This document shows positions 32,644 to 41,010 of a DNA stretch of 60,981 nt, in pieces. How positions within the stretch are numbered: the stretch's first letter is position 1; each line of letters starts with the position of its first letter. This DNA is from Frankiaceae bacterium. Its GTDB lineage: Bacteria > Actinomycetota > Actinomycetes > BP-191. The notes below the pieces were generated by a model, which was given only the letters and a program-made list of their open reading frames with translations, was not told the DNA's origin and did no database searches. Made by a program: the position numbers and the translations under genes. The stretch spans positions 1-60,981 of the forward strand of contig JAVEEC010000123.1 in the NCBI GenBank assembly GCA_030840645.1, written 5' to 3'.

Positions 32644-35138
32644 CCGCGCGTCCACGCCCCGCCCTTGTAGGTGAAGCGGAACATCCGGCTGGACGACTTC
32701 TTGCTCACCTCGAGGAGCCCCTTCGGGATCGCGAGCTTGGTCTCGCCCTGCTTCCGCAGCTCGAAGGCGATGCTCTTGGCCACCATGTCGAACGTCACCG
32801 CGAGCTTGTAGCTGTCGGCATTCTCCGACTTCGCGCCGGCCAGCTCGAGCAGCTCCTCCTGGAGGTTGTCCTTGAGGTCGTCGATGCCGAGCGCGATGTT
32901 GTTCATCTCGACCAGGGTGTCCAGCCCCTCGAACTCCGCCTCGTCCTCGGACTCGGGGGTCTCGGCCTCCTTGGCCTCGGCCGCGGGCCGCGCCTTCTCG
33001 GCGACGAAGTCCTCGATCTTGCCCTGGATGAACTCGACCCACGGCCCCGCGACGTCGCCCGCGAGGTCTCCGAGCGAGAACCCGGCCTCGCCGGCCAGCT
33101 CCAGCGTCGCCGAGTCGAGCGCGGTGACGGACGGACCGTTCTTCTTGCTGACGCCGTCGTTCATCCACTTCATCGCCAGCGTCGCCGAGCCCTTGAGGGT
33201 CGCGAAGCCGACGGTGCCGGAGACGCCGCCCATGACCATCAGCGAACGCACCGAGCGCCCGGTGCGCTTCTGCGCGCCGCGCGTCCCGCCGGAGAGCTTC
33301 TGCGCCACGCCCGCGAACACGCTGTCGGACGCGACGTTCGCCTTGCCCGCACCGCCCTTGCGGTTGGTGAGCGACGTGAGGTCGACGCGGCGCCCCGCGC
33401 TGCCCTGGACCGCACCCTCGATCGACGCGACGCCGACGTCGCCCTTGGCGCCGACCCCTGCCAGGCCGCCGGTCTCGACGTAGGTCTTCTTCGTCTGCTC
33501 GTTCTTCTTGTCGATCCGCTTCTTCTCGGCCTCGTATGCCTTGGTCGCCTGCTCCTTCGTCTTGAACTTCTTCTCGAAGTCCGCGAGCAGGGGCAGGGCC
33601 TCCTCGCCGAACATCTTGTTCTCGACGCCGAGCGACCACTGCTCGGCCTTCTTCTGGCCGTAGCTGCCGCTGTTGCCGCCCCAGAGGTAGTTCGCGGCCT
33701 CGCGGGGGAGGACGTGCGACTCGCGGAAGCGCCGGTACATGGCGTAGGAGATGAGCGACATGCAGTCGGAACCGCTCTTGGCCTGGGCTTCCAGGTACCC
33801 GCCGAGCTCGCCGGACACCTCGGCGACCTCGACGTTCGCGCCGCCGGTGATCGACAACGACGACTTCATCTTGATCATGTCGTCGTCCATCTCGATGGAC
33901 GCCTTGAACTTGCCGCCGATGAACCCGATGCCCGAGGGGTCGACGGGGAACTTCACCGCGGCCTCGAGCTCGGTCGCGTCGCCGTTGTCGGAGACGGCCT
34001 TCTGCGCGACGTCGCCCATCTTCTCGAAGAACGACTTGGCGTCGCCCTCGTACTTCTCCTGCAGCTTGAGGAAGCCGGGTGACGGCTGCTCGACGGCCGG
34101 CTCCTTGCCGGGCTTCTTCTTGTCCCCGTCCTTCGGCTTCGCGGCCGTCTCGAGCTGCTCGGTCTCCTTGGTGAGGTGCTCGACGAACGAGACGAAGCCG
34201 GCCATCCGCTTCTCGCGGTCGGGGTCGTTCGTCACCTTGCCGTCGCTGCTCTCGACGACCTGGTGGTCCTTGATCCACCACTGCGCCGACTGCTTCATCT
34301 CGGCGATGCGGACGAGCGCCTTGGGGATGTTCTCGGTGAGGACGACGCCGTGCTTCTCGAACGTGGTGGCGTACTCCGTGAGCATCTTGGAGATCGCCTT
34401 CTGCGCCGCGCCCTTGCTGGTGTACCAGTTCTCGTACGTCGCCGTCTCGAACGCCTTCGCGGTCCAGAGCTTGCGCGCGACGGTGCCGCCGTTCTGCACG
34501 ACGTGGGTCAGCTCGTGCGCGAGCAGGTGCTGCCCGCCCTCGCTGCCCGGGTCGTACGTGCCGGAGCTGAAGTAGATGTCGTTGCCGTGGGTGAACGCCT
34601 TGGCCTGCAAGGACCGCGCGACCGTGTCGGCCTCGCCGTCGGCGTGTACGCGGACGCCGCTGAAGTCGTGACCGCCGAACGCGCTGCCCATCGACGCGGC
34701 GAGGTCCACCGGCAGCCCAGAGCCGCCGCCGCGCCTGCGCTGCAGCACTTCCATCACCCCGCCGCCGACGGCCGTGCCGCCGAGCGGGTCGGCTCCGCCG
34801 ACCGCCGCGCGCCGCACGCCGTCACCGTCGTTCTCCGGCGCGACGGGTCGCGATCCGCGGCCGCCGCGGACGGCGCGGACGACGTCGCTCGCGACGCGGT
34901 CCGCCTCGGCCTCGGCCGGGTCGTCCGCCCGGCCGACCATCGCGCTCGGACCCGTCGGGCGGTCGTCGTCGGGTTCGAGCGCGCGCAGCAGCTCGGCGCC
35001 GGCCTCGGCGACCCGCGACACGCCCGCGACCGGGACCGCGAACGTCGTCAGCGGCGCCGCCGCCTCCGCGGCCTCCGGCTCGGCCGGCTCCGGACGCGGT
35101 GCGTCGATGTCATGGCGGTGCTGGACGTCGGTACCCAT
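32640..35138 (-). CDS. DUF4157 (HELTH metalloprotease-like) protein, putative CIS cargo
   Basis: This 832-residue protein has an N-terminal leader (1-55) shared with the deaminase gene next door. A DUF4157 region follows (about 76-220) with EADRVASDVVR, FSGVRVHAD and the zincin-type LAHELTHVVQ (HELTH at 208-212). The remaining 600 residues, rich in lysine and glutamate with some glycine-rich beta-like stretches, match no family I recognise. DUF4157 is the domain most often found in proteins beside extracellular contractile injection systems, where it is thought to mark or process cargo. The ATG at 35138 is supported by GGGAGGG seven bases upstream. The YbjN-fold gene overlaps its stop. Confidence 0.8.
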   Translation of the reverse strand: MGTDVQHRHDIDAPRPEPAEPEAAEAAAPLTTFAVPVAGVSRVAEAGAELLRALEPDDDRPTGPSAMVGRADDPAEAEADRVASDVVRAVRGGRGSRPVAPENDGDGVRRAAVGGADPLGGTAVGGGVMEVLQRRRGGGSGLPVDLAASMGSAFGGHDFSGVRVHADGEADTVARSLQAKAFTHGNDIYFSSGTYDPGSEGGQHLLAHELTHVVQNGGTVARKLWTAKAFETATYENWYTSKGAAQKAISKMLTEYATTFEKHGVVLTENIPKALVRIAEMKQSAQWWIKDHQVVESSDGKVTNDPDREKRMAGFVSFVEHLTKETEQLETAAKPKDGDKKKPGKEPAVEQPSPGFLKLQEKYEGDAKSFFEKMGDVAQKAVSDNGDATELEAAVKFPVDPSGIGFIGGKFKASIEMDDDMIKMKSSLSITGGANVEVAEVSGELGGYLEAQAKSGSDCMSLISYAMYRRFRESHVLPREAANYLWGGNSGSYGQKKAEQWSLGVENKMFGEEALPLLADFEKKFKTKEQATKAYEAEKKRIDKKNEQTKKTYVETGGLAGVGAKGDVGVASIEGAVQGSAGRRVDLTSLTNRKGGAGKANVASDSVFAGVAQKLSGGTRGAQKRTGRSVRSLMVMGGVSGTVGFATLKGSATLAMKWMNDGVSKKNGPSVTALDSATLELAGEAGFSLGDLAGDVAGPWVEFIQGKIEDFVAEKARPAAEAKEAETPESEDEAEFEGLDTLVEMNNIALGIDDLKDNLQEELLELAGAKSENADSYKLAVTFDMVAKSIAFELRKQGETKLAIPKGLLEVSKKSSSRMFRFTYKGGAWTRG

Positions 35139-35228
35139 GCGGCACCCTCCCGCGCGAACGATAGGCCCTGGGGCGCGAGCGCGGACGCGTTCGCGGATAC
35201 GCGCGGGATGCACCGGTGCGGGCGGTAT

Positions 35229-35966
35229 CTACCTCTGGTACTGCTTGAGGTTGGTCTCGACCAGCCGCAGTGCGGCCAGCCGGTCCTCCGGCTTGACGGC
35301 GTTGTACACGGCCATCGCGTCGGCGCCGAGGAAGCTGGTCAGCCGCGCGTTGTCCGCGATGATGTACGTGGGGAACTTCCACGCGTCGAAGAGGTCACCC
35401 CTGTTGCCGCGCGACCCGACACCGGCGATCCGCAGTGCGTTCGCGCAGAGCAGGCAGCAGCGCTTCGAGATGCCGAAGTACGGCTGCGCCCCGAACTGGT
35501 CGAGCAGCACCATCTCGGCGTGGGTGCCCTGGACGTTGTTGGCGATCTGCTCGGCCCCGTCCGGCCGGGCGTCGGCGCCGTTGGTGTTGGTCGCGTAGCT
35601 GAGGCGGCCGCCGGCGTCGTGCACGGCCGCGCAGTTGAGGCTGTTCTCCGCGACGATCCCCATCGCTGTCTGGTCGAGGGCGGCCGGCGCGTCGTCGGTC
35701 GCCGGGCACGCGCCGGCGAGGTGTTGGAGGACCGCGGCGGCGAACGCGTTCTTCCGCGCGTCGTCCCACGGCTGGTACGCGACCCGCTGCGAGGGAGCGC
35801 GCAGCATCCGGCGCACCGGCAGCTCGGCCAGCGCCTCGGCGACGCGCACGACGCCGGGGACCGCCGCGGCGAACACCGTACGCGGCGTTCCCTCGGCCGC
35901 GGCGGGCTCGGCCGGAACACGCTGCGGCGCAGCGGTCTCGTGCCGACGCGCGATGTCGCGGTCCAT
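35229..35966 (-). CDS. Cytidine-deaminase-fold protein (OTT_1508-like), putative CIS toxin cargo
   Basis: This 245-residue protein has an N-terminal leader (1-58) matching that of the adjacent DUF4157 protein. A domain with the zinc-dependent deaminase signature follows: THAEMVLLDQ (HAE at 149-151) and ISKRCCLLCANAL (cysteines 170, 171, 174). HAE with SKxxCxxC is characteristic of the OTT_1508-like branch of the deaminase superfamily, seen among toxins and effectors. The target may be nucleosides, RNA or DNA; unknown. No immunity gene adjoins it, as expected for injected cargo. The ATG follows a GGGGG ribosome site and a -10-like TATGGT. Confidence 0.78.
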   Translation of the reverse strand: MDRDIARRHETAAPQRVPAEPAAAEGTPRTVFAAAVPGVVRVAEALAELPVRRMLRAPSQRVAYQPWDDARKNAFAAAVLQHLAGACPATDDAPAALDQTAMGIVAENSLNCAAVHDAGGRLSYATNTNGADARPDGAEQIANNVQGTHAEMVLLDQFGAQPYFGISKRCCLLCANALRIAGVGSRGNRGDLFDAWKFPTYIIADNARLTSFLGADAMAVYNAVKPEDRLAALRLVETNLKQYQR

Positions 35967-35992
35967 ATATTTCCCCCGTATCCCTGCGGCCG

Positions 35993-36021
35993 ACCATAGG
36001 CGCCTCAGTCGACGGTGACCA
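35993..36021 (-). promoter_or_regulatory. Candidate promoter of the deaminase gene
   Basis: On the minus strand TGGTCA (36016-36021) and TATGGT (35993-35998) are 17 bases apart. The -10 matches TANNNT; the -35 is weak. The -35 lies in the last codons of the ATPase gene. This would allow the cargo to be expressed separately from the ATPase. Confidence 0.3.
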
Positions 36022-37936
36022 GGCCAGGAACGGGTAGCCGGCGGCCGAGCTTGCGGTACTCGCGGACGACCGCTCGCACGACGTGGCGCATGCCGAGGGG
36101 CACGCCCTCCGCGACGGCGGCGTAGGACGCCGCGAGGACGACGTTGCGGATGTCGCCGCCCGCCACCTCGACCGTCTCGGCCAGGTGGTCGAGGTCGACG
36201 GGGTCCGCCGGGTCGGTCGAAGGGACGGCGGCGATGTGCGTCTGCCAGAGCTGCCGCCGGGTCGCGACGTCGGGGTCGGGGAAGTGCACGATGAAGTGCA
36301 GTCGGCGGCTGAACGCCACGTCGAGGTTGCCCCGGAGGTTGGTCGCGAGGACGGCGATGCCGTCGAACTGCTCCATCCGCTGCAGGAGGTACGCGACCTC
36401 CTGGTTGGCGTACCGGTCGCGCGCGTCGCGCACCTCCGAACGCGCGCCGAACAACGCGTCCGCCTCGTCGAAGAAGAGGAGGACGTTGAGGCTCTCGGCC
36501 TCGTTGAAGACGCGTTCGAGGTTCTTCTCGGTCTCGCCGATGTACTTGTCCACGATCGACGACAGCTCGACGGTGTGCAGGTCCAGGCCGAGCTCGGCCG
36601 CGACGACGTGGGCCGCCAGCGTCTTGCCCGTGCCGGGCGAGCCGGAGAACAGCGCCGCGATGCCTCGGCCCTTGTCGCCCTTGCCGGCGAGCGGCCCCTG
36701 GCCGAGGACCTCGTCGCGGTGCCGCGCCCAGTCGACCAGTTCGCGCAGCGTGCCGAGGACGGGCGGCGGCAGGACGAGGTCGTCGAACGTCGGCGCGCTG
36801 CGCCCGCGACGCGCGCCGGACATGTCCGCGCTGAGCCGGCGGGACGCCTCGCGCGCCGCGGCGACGGACGGGTCCTCCTGCCGGGACGCCGCGATGACGG
36901 CGGCGTACCGCGCGGTCTGCGCGATCTCCTCGGGCGTGAGCCGCAGGCTGACCAGCTCGCGCCAGCCGGGGCCGTCCGGCTCGACACTCTTGCCGAGCAG
37001 CGTGCGCCACAGCTCGTCGCGGACCGGCGCGGTCGTCGCGGGCGCGTCGACGGCGAACGGCAGCCGCTTGAGCCACGACGGGTCCCAGCTCCGTTGCGCG
37101 ACAGCGACGACGGGGACGGGGGAGCGTTCGATGAGCTGGAGCAGCCAGACGTTCTCCGGCTCGGCGAGGACGTCGGCGCCGGTCAGGACCAGGCCCGCGC
37201 GTTGCAGCCCGGCCTCGCGGGTCGCGGCGCGGACGGCGCTCTCCAGCGACTCGCCGCTCGGGCAGCGGCCGAGGTCGACGGCGACGTGCACGACCCCCAG
37301 CGCGTCGAACGCCGCGGCGGCCAGACCCAGCGCCGTGCTGCCCGGCGTGGAGCGCACCCAGACGAGCGGCACGCCGGTCTCCAGCGCGCGGGCGGCGGCC
37401 GTTGCCTCGGGTACGGGCACAGGTACCGCGTCGACGGCCATCGCGGTCAGCAGCGGCTCGACGGTGTCGTCGCCGACGAGGTGCGCGACGACGCGGTCAG
37501 GGGCGCGCAGCGCGCGGTGCAGCAACGGCTCCTCGCCGAGGACCGCGAGCAGCGCGTGCCTGCGCAACGGCGCCGACGGGCCGACGCGCGAGCGCGCCGA
37601 CGCCGACAGCGCGGGGACGCCGCAGAGCTCCAGCGCGAGCCCCACGCCCGGCCGGACGCGGGACGGGTCGCCCTGCAGGTGCGAGAACGCGGCGCCGAGG
37701 TTCGCGTCGAGGTCGGGCGCGCAGGCCACGACGAGCAGGTCGACGTCCAGCGGCGTGAGGCCGAACACCTCGCGGATGTCGGCCAGCCGCTCCTCCAGCG
37801 GGTCGGACGAGGCACCGCCGGGGTCGGCGTGGTCGGTCTCGAGAACGCCGAGAACGGCGTCCAGGGCGGGGTTGGCGGGGCGGCGTTCGCGTGCTGCGCG
37901 GACCTGTCGCACGAGGGACGCGAGCCGGCGCTGCAC
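36005..37936 (-). CDS. CIS-associated AAA+ ATPase (Afp15/Pvc15-like)
   Basis: This 643-residue protein has a helical N-terminal region (1-185), a degenerate first AAA-like module (about 188-300) without a proper P-loop, and a full AAA+ module (about 380-640). The full module has Walker A GSPGTGKT (432-439), Walker B LLFFDEADALFG (486), sensor LATNLRGNLD and arginine-finger-type SRRLHF. Such ATPases are universal in extracellular CIS loci and are needed for assembly or cargo loading. It starts with GTG and diverges from the DUF4255 gene across 140 bases. The two putative cargo genes follow in the same direction, which supports a loading role. Confidence 0.87.
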   Translation of the reverse strand: MQRRLASLVRQVRAARERRPANPALDAVLGVLETDHADPGGASSDPLEERLADIREVFGLTPLDVDLLVVACAPDLDANLGAAFSHLQGDPSRVRPGVGLALELCGVPALSASARSRVGPSAPLRRHALLAVLGEEPLLHRALRAPDRVVAHLVGDDTVEPLLTAMAVDAVPVPVPEATAAARALETGVPLVWVRSTPGSTALGLAAAAFDALGVVHVAVDLGRCPSGESLESAVRAATREAGLQRAGLVLTGADVLAEPENVWLLQLIERSPVPVVAVAQRSWDPSWLKRLPFAVDAPATTAPVRDELWRTLLGKSVEPDGPGWRELVSLRLTPEEIAQTARYAAVIAASRQEDPSVAAAREASRRLSADMSGARRGRSAPTFDDLVLPPPVLGTLRELVDWARHRDEVLGQGPLAGKGDKGRGIAALFSGSPGTGKTLAAHVVAAELGLDLHTVELSSIVDKYIGETEKNLERVFNEAESLNVLLFFDEADALFGARSEVRDARDRYANQEVAYLLQRMEQFDGIAVLATNLRGNLDVAFSRRLHFIVHFPDPDVATRRQLWQTHIAAVPSTDPADPVDLDHLAETVEVAGGDIRNVVLAASYAAVAEGVPLGMRHVVRAVVREYRKLGRRLPVPGLVTVD

Positions 37937-38076
37937 GCCGTCATTGTGCCGGTGACTGGTGGTGATCGGACCTGTTTTGGCGAGGTTCCGGATTCTGCCT
38001 CGCGGGCGCGTGGAGCCGCCTAGGCTCGACCTGCCGACCGGCGGGGGCCGGCGACCGGACGGCCAGGGAGGTGGGC
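37937..38076. promoter_or_regulatory. Divergent promoter region of the CIS ATPase and DUF4255 genes
   Basis: This 140-base gap drives the leftward ATPase/cargo block and the rightward DUF4255/membrane-protein block. TAGGCT at 38020-38025 fits a -10 for the rightward genes; no good -35 was found at the usual spacing. AGGGAG at 38065-38070 is a clear ribosome site for the ATG at 38077. No inverted repeat stood out. Confidence 0.35.
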
Positions 38077-38742
38077 ATGGTCATCGCGGCGGTGGACCAC
38101 GCCCTGGAGTCCCTGCTGCGCGCGGCGCTGCCGCTGCCCGAGGAGGTCGGCGACGTCTCGTTCGAGGTGCCGGACGGCACCTGGGGCTCGCAGCTCAGCC
38201 GGATCACCGTCAACGTCTACCTCTTCGACGTCGCCCGCTCCTCGCAGCCGCCGCGCCCCGCGGAGCGGCGCGTCCGCGACGACGGCCGGGTCGAGCTGCG
38301 CGGCCAGCTCCCCGTCGTGAAGCTCAGCTACATGGTGTCCGCGTGGGCGGGCAACACCGGCGACGAGCACCAGCTCCTCAGCGAGGTGCTCACCGCGCTC
38401 GTGACGTACCAGGTCGTGCCCGAGGAGCACCTGCCGGAGCCGTTCGCGGGGGCGGTCCACCTCGCGCTCGCGCAGCGCGAGGGCCGCCGCCCCGGCGACC
38501 TGTGGGGCGGTCTCCAGGGCCGGATGAAGCCGGCGCTCGAGCTCGAGGTCACCGTCGCGCTCAGCTCGCAGCCGTGGCTGCTCGCGCCGCCGTCGGTCGA
38601 CCGGATCGCGGGCCTCGTCGCTCCCCGTCCCGACGAGCCGCCGGAGCCGCCCCTGCCGCGCCGCGCGACGACGGTCCGGCGGGGCGCCGACGGCAGCCTC
38701 GAACGCGTCGCCGCCGCCACCGACCCGCCGGGCGGCGAGTGA
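38077..38742 (+). CDS. DUF4255 (Pvc16-like) CIS tail terminator
   Basis: This 221-residue protein matches the DUF4255/Pvc16_N family. It opens VIAAVDHALESLLRAALP and contains RITVNVYLFDVA, VKLSYMVSAWAG and a later EHQLLSEVLTALV. In Photorhabdus and Serratia systems the corresponding protein caps the end of the tube and sheath. The C-terminal 40 residues are proline/arginine-rich. The ATG at 38077 was preferred over the GTG at 38071, which lies inside the ribosome site. Three bases separate it from the first large membrane protein gene. Confidence 0.85.
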   Translation: MVIAAVDHALESLLRAALPLPEEVGDVSFEVPDGTWGSQLSRITVNVYLFDVARSSQPPRPAERRVRDDGRVELRGQLPVVKLSYMVSAWAGNTGDEHQLLSEVLTALVTYQVVPEEHLPEPFAGAVHLALAQREGRRPGDLWGGLQGRMKPALELEVTVALSSQPWLLAPPSVDRIAGLVAPRPDEPPEPPLPRRATTVRRGADGSLERVAAATDPPGGE

Positions 38743-38745
38743 GCG

Positions 38746-41010
38746 GTGCGCGTCCTCAGCGAGACCACCAAGCTCAACGCCACCGCCGGCGGCCAGGTCC
38801 TCATGGACGTCGACGTCACGAACACCAGCGACGTCATCGACGGCGTCACCGTCCGGGTGATCGGCCTCGACCCGGGGCAGGTCGCCTGCACGCCGCCGAT
38901 GCTGCCGCTGTTCCCCGACGCGTCGGGGAAGGTGTCGTTGCGCATCGACATCCCGCTGACGTTCCCCGCCGGGCGGCACCCGCTGACCGTCGAGGTCCTC
39001 TCGAGCGTGCGGGCCGAACGCCGCCAGCACGTCGACGTCGACCTCGTCGTCGCGCCGCGCCCGCAGCTCAAGGTGTCGCTCCGCCCCGCCGTGCAGCGCG
39101 CGCGGCGCCGGTCGCGGCACCTCGTCGAGTGCCGCAACGCGGGCAACGTCCCCCTCTCCCTGGTCCTCACCGCCGACGACCCGGAACGCTCCCTGCGCAA
39201 CAGCTTCTCGTCCCCGTCGATCACCGTCGAGCCGGCCACGACCGGCAGCGTGATGCTCACGGTCAAGGCCAAGCGGCGGTTCTTCGGCAGCGACCTCGAC
39301 CGGCCGCTCAACGTCCGCGCGGAGTCGGTCGAGCACGACGTCGCCGAGGACGCGGTGGCGGTCCTGCGGCACCGGCCGCTCGTGCCGCGCGGCGTCCTCA
39401 CCGTCGGCATCCTGATGCTCATCATCGGCCTCTGGGCGGGCGCGTTCCTGCTCGGCCTGACCAAGGTGTTCTCCGGCGACGCGGTCACCAAGACGGCGCC
39501 CGCGTCGTTCTTCGTGTCGTCGAACGCCGCCGTCCTCCAGGCCGCGAACACGTCGCTGGAGTCGCTGGCCAAGAGCGGCACGCTGCCCGCGGGCGTCGGC
39601 GGTGCGATCGCCGGAACGGTCACCGCGTCGAGCACCGGCGCGCCCACCGGCCGCATCGTCGTCACCGCGGTGCGCCAGGGGCGCAACGGCCCGGTCCGCG
39701 TCGCGTCCGCCGCGTCGCAGGCCGACGGCTCGTACGTCCTGCTCGGGCTGCTGCCCGGCAGGTACTACGTGCAGTTCACCGCTCCCGGCTTCCGCGACGC
39801 GTGGTACCCGTCGGTCGGCACGCAGAAGGCCGCGAAGCCGGTCGACGCGGCGCCGCAGGCGGTGACCCGCGGGATCGACACGAACGTCGTCGGCCTGCCC
39901 GCGAGCATCGCCGGCCACGTCGACCCGGGCGACGCGGCGGTCCGGCCGCGCACCTCGGTCACCGCCCGCGCGCTGCTCGGCAACCCGACCGTCAAGCCGG
40001 CGGCGGTGGCGACGACCGACGCGCAGGGCAGGTACGTCCTGCGCGGCCTGCCCGCGCCGGGGACGTACGAGCTCGGGTTCACGACGCCCGGGTACGCGCC
40101 GACGACGGTGATCGAGAAGGTCGGCGGCGGCCAGGCCCGGTCCGAGCCGACCGTACGGCTCTCCGCGGGCGAGGGGACGATCGCCGGGCTGGTGTTCACC
40201 GACGCGGGCGGGGCGCCGGCCGGGCTCGGCGAGGTGACCGTCTCGACGTCGCAGGACGGCCGGACGCTGTCGACCGCGACGCCGACGCAGGGGCAGGTCG
40301 GGCACTTCGCGCTGACCGGGCTCGCGACGCCGGGGACCTACGTCGTGACGTTCGTGAAGCCGGGGTTCGGCGCGTTCACCCGGGTCGTCGGGCTCACGCC
40401 GGGCCAGCAGGTCGACCTGCGCATCCGGCTGCGCAGCGGCACCGGCGCGGTGACGGGCGTGGTCCGCGACGCCGCGCACCAACCGCTCGGCGGCGTCGCC
40501 GTCACCGTCGGCGGCTCGGCGCTGCCGATGCAGACGACGACGCTGACCGACGGCAGCAGCCAGGGCAGCTACTCGCTGTCCGGCCTGCCGGTGCCGGGCG
40601 CGTACACGCTGACGTTCACCCTGCCCGGGTACGCGCCGCAGACGCTGCCCCTCAACCTCGCGCTCGACGCGCCGAGCCCGCCGACGGACGCCGTTCTCGC
40701 CAAGGGGTTCGGCCGGATCGTCGGCCGCATCGCGGACGACGACACCGGCTGGGTCGTCGGCGCGACGATCACCGTCTCCGACGGCCTGAACGTGCACACG
40801 ACGATCTCCGTGCAGGGCGACGCGACGCACGCGGTCGGCTCGTTCCTCGTGCCCGAGCTGCCGCCCGCGACCTACACGGTCACCGTGACCGGCAGCGGCA
40901 AGCGGCAGCAGACCGCGCTGGTCACCGTCGTCGCCGCGCGCGACACCTGCCAGAACCTCCGCTCCGTGCCGACGTCGGCACCGAACACGGACCCGCCGCC
41001 ATGCGGGTAG
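38746..41010 (+). CDS. Membrane protein with cytoplasmic Ig-like head and extracellular carboxypeptidase-regulatory-like repeats (copy 1)
   Basis: This 754-residue protein has two Ig-like domains at the N-terminus (about 1-100 and 105-205), the arginine-rich motif KAKRRFFG, one membrane helix (about 216-238), and some six carboxypeptidase-regulatory/CNA-B-like beta domains (about 275-730), each with a DGSYVLLGLLPG-type core. Basic residues just before the helix predict an inside N-terminus and outside repeats. The two downstream genes encode paralogues. Membrane proteins of this design occur in Streptomyces-type CIS loci, where one recruits the particle to the membrane. The GTG start is three bases after DUF4255, tying it to the injection system. 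Confidence 0.78.
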   Translation: MRVLSETTKLNATAGGQVLMDVDVTNTSDVIDGVTVRVIGLDPGQVACTPPMLPLFPDASGKVSLRIDIPLTFPAGRHPLTVEVLSSVRAERRQHVDVDLVVAPRPQLKVSLRPAVQRARRRSRHLVECRNAGNVPLSLVLTADDPERSLRNSFSSPSITVEPATTGSVMLTVKAKRRFFGSDLDRPLNVRAESVEHDVAEDAVAVLRHRPLVPRGVLTVGILMLIIGLWAGAFLLGLTKVFSGDAVTKTAPASFFVSSNAAVLQAANTSLESLAKSGTLPAGVGGAIAGTVTASSTGAPTGRIVVTAVRQGRNGPVRVASAASQADGSYVLLGLLPGRYYVQFTAPGFRDAWYPSVGTQKAAKPVDAAPQAVTRGIDTNVVGLPASIAGHVDPGDAAVRPRTSVTARALLGNPTVKPAAVATTDAQGRYVLRGLPAPGTYELGFTTPGYAPTTVIEKVGGGQARSEPTVRLSAGEGTIAGLVFTDAGGAPAGLGEVTVSTSQDGRTLSTATPTQGQVGHFALTGLATPGTYVVTFVKPGFGAFTRVVGLTPGQQVDLRIRLRSGTGAVTGVVRDAAHQPLGGVAVTVGGSALPMQTTTLTDGSSQGSYSLSGLPVPGAYTLTFTLPGYAPQTLPLNLALDAPSPPTDAVLAKGFGRIVGRIADDDTGWVVGATITVSDGLNVHTTISVQGDATHAVGSFLVPELPPATYTVTVTGSGKRQQTALVTVVAARDTCQNLRSVPTSAPNTDPPPCG

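Noticed and set aside
37959..41000. In-frame extension upstream of membrane protein copy 2
   Set aside because: It is arginine/alanine-rich shadow sequence overlapping DUF4255 and copy 1 in another frame; the paralogue N-terminus matches at the ATG of 41001.
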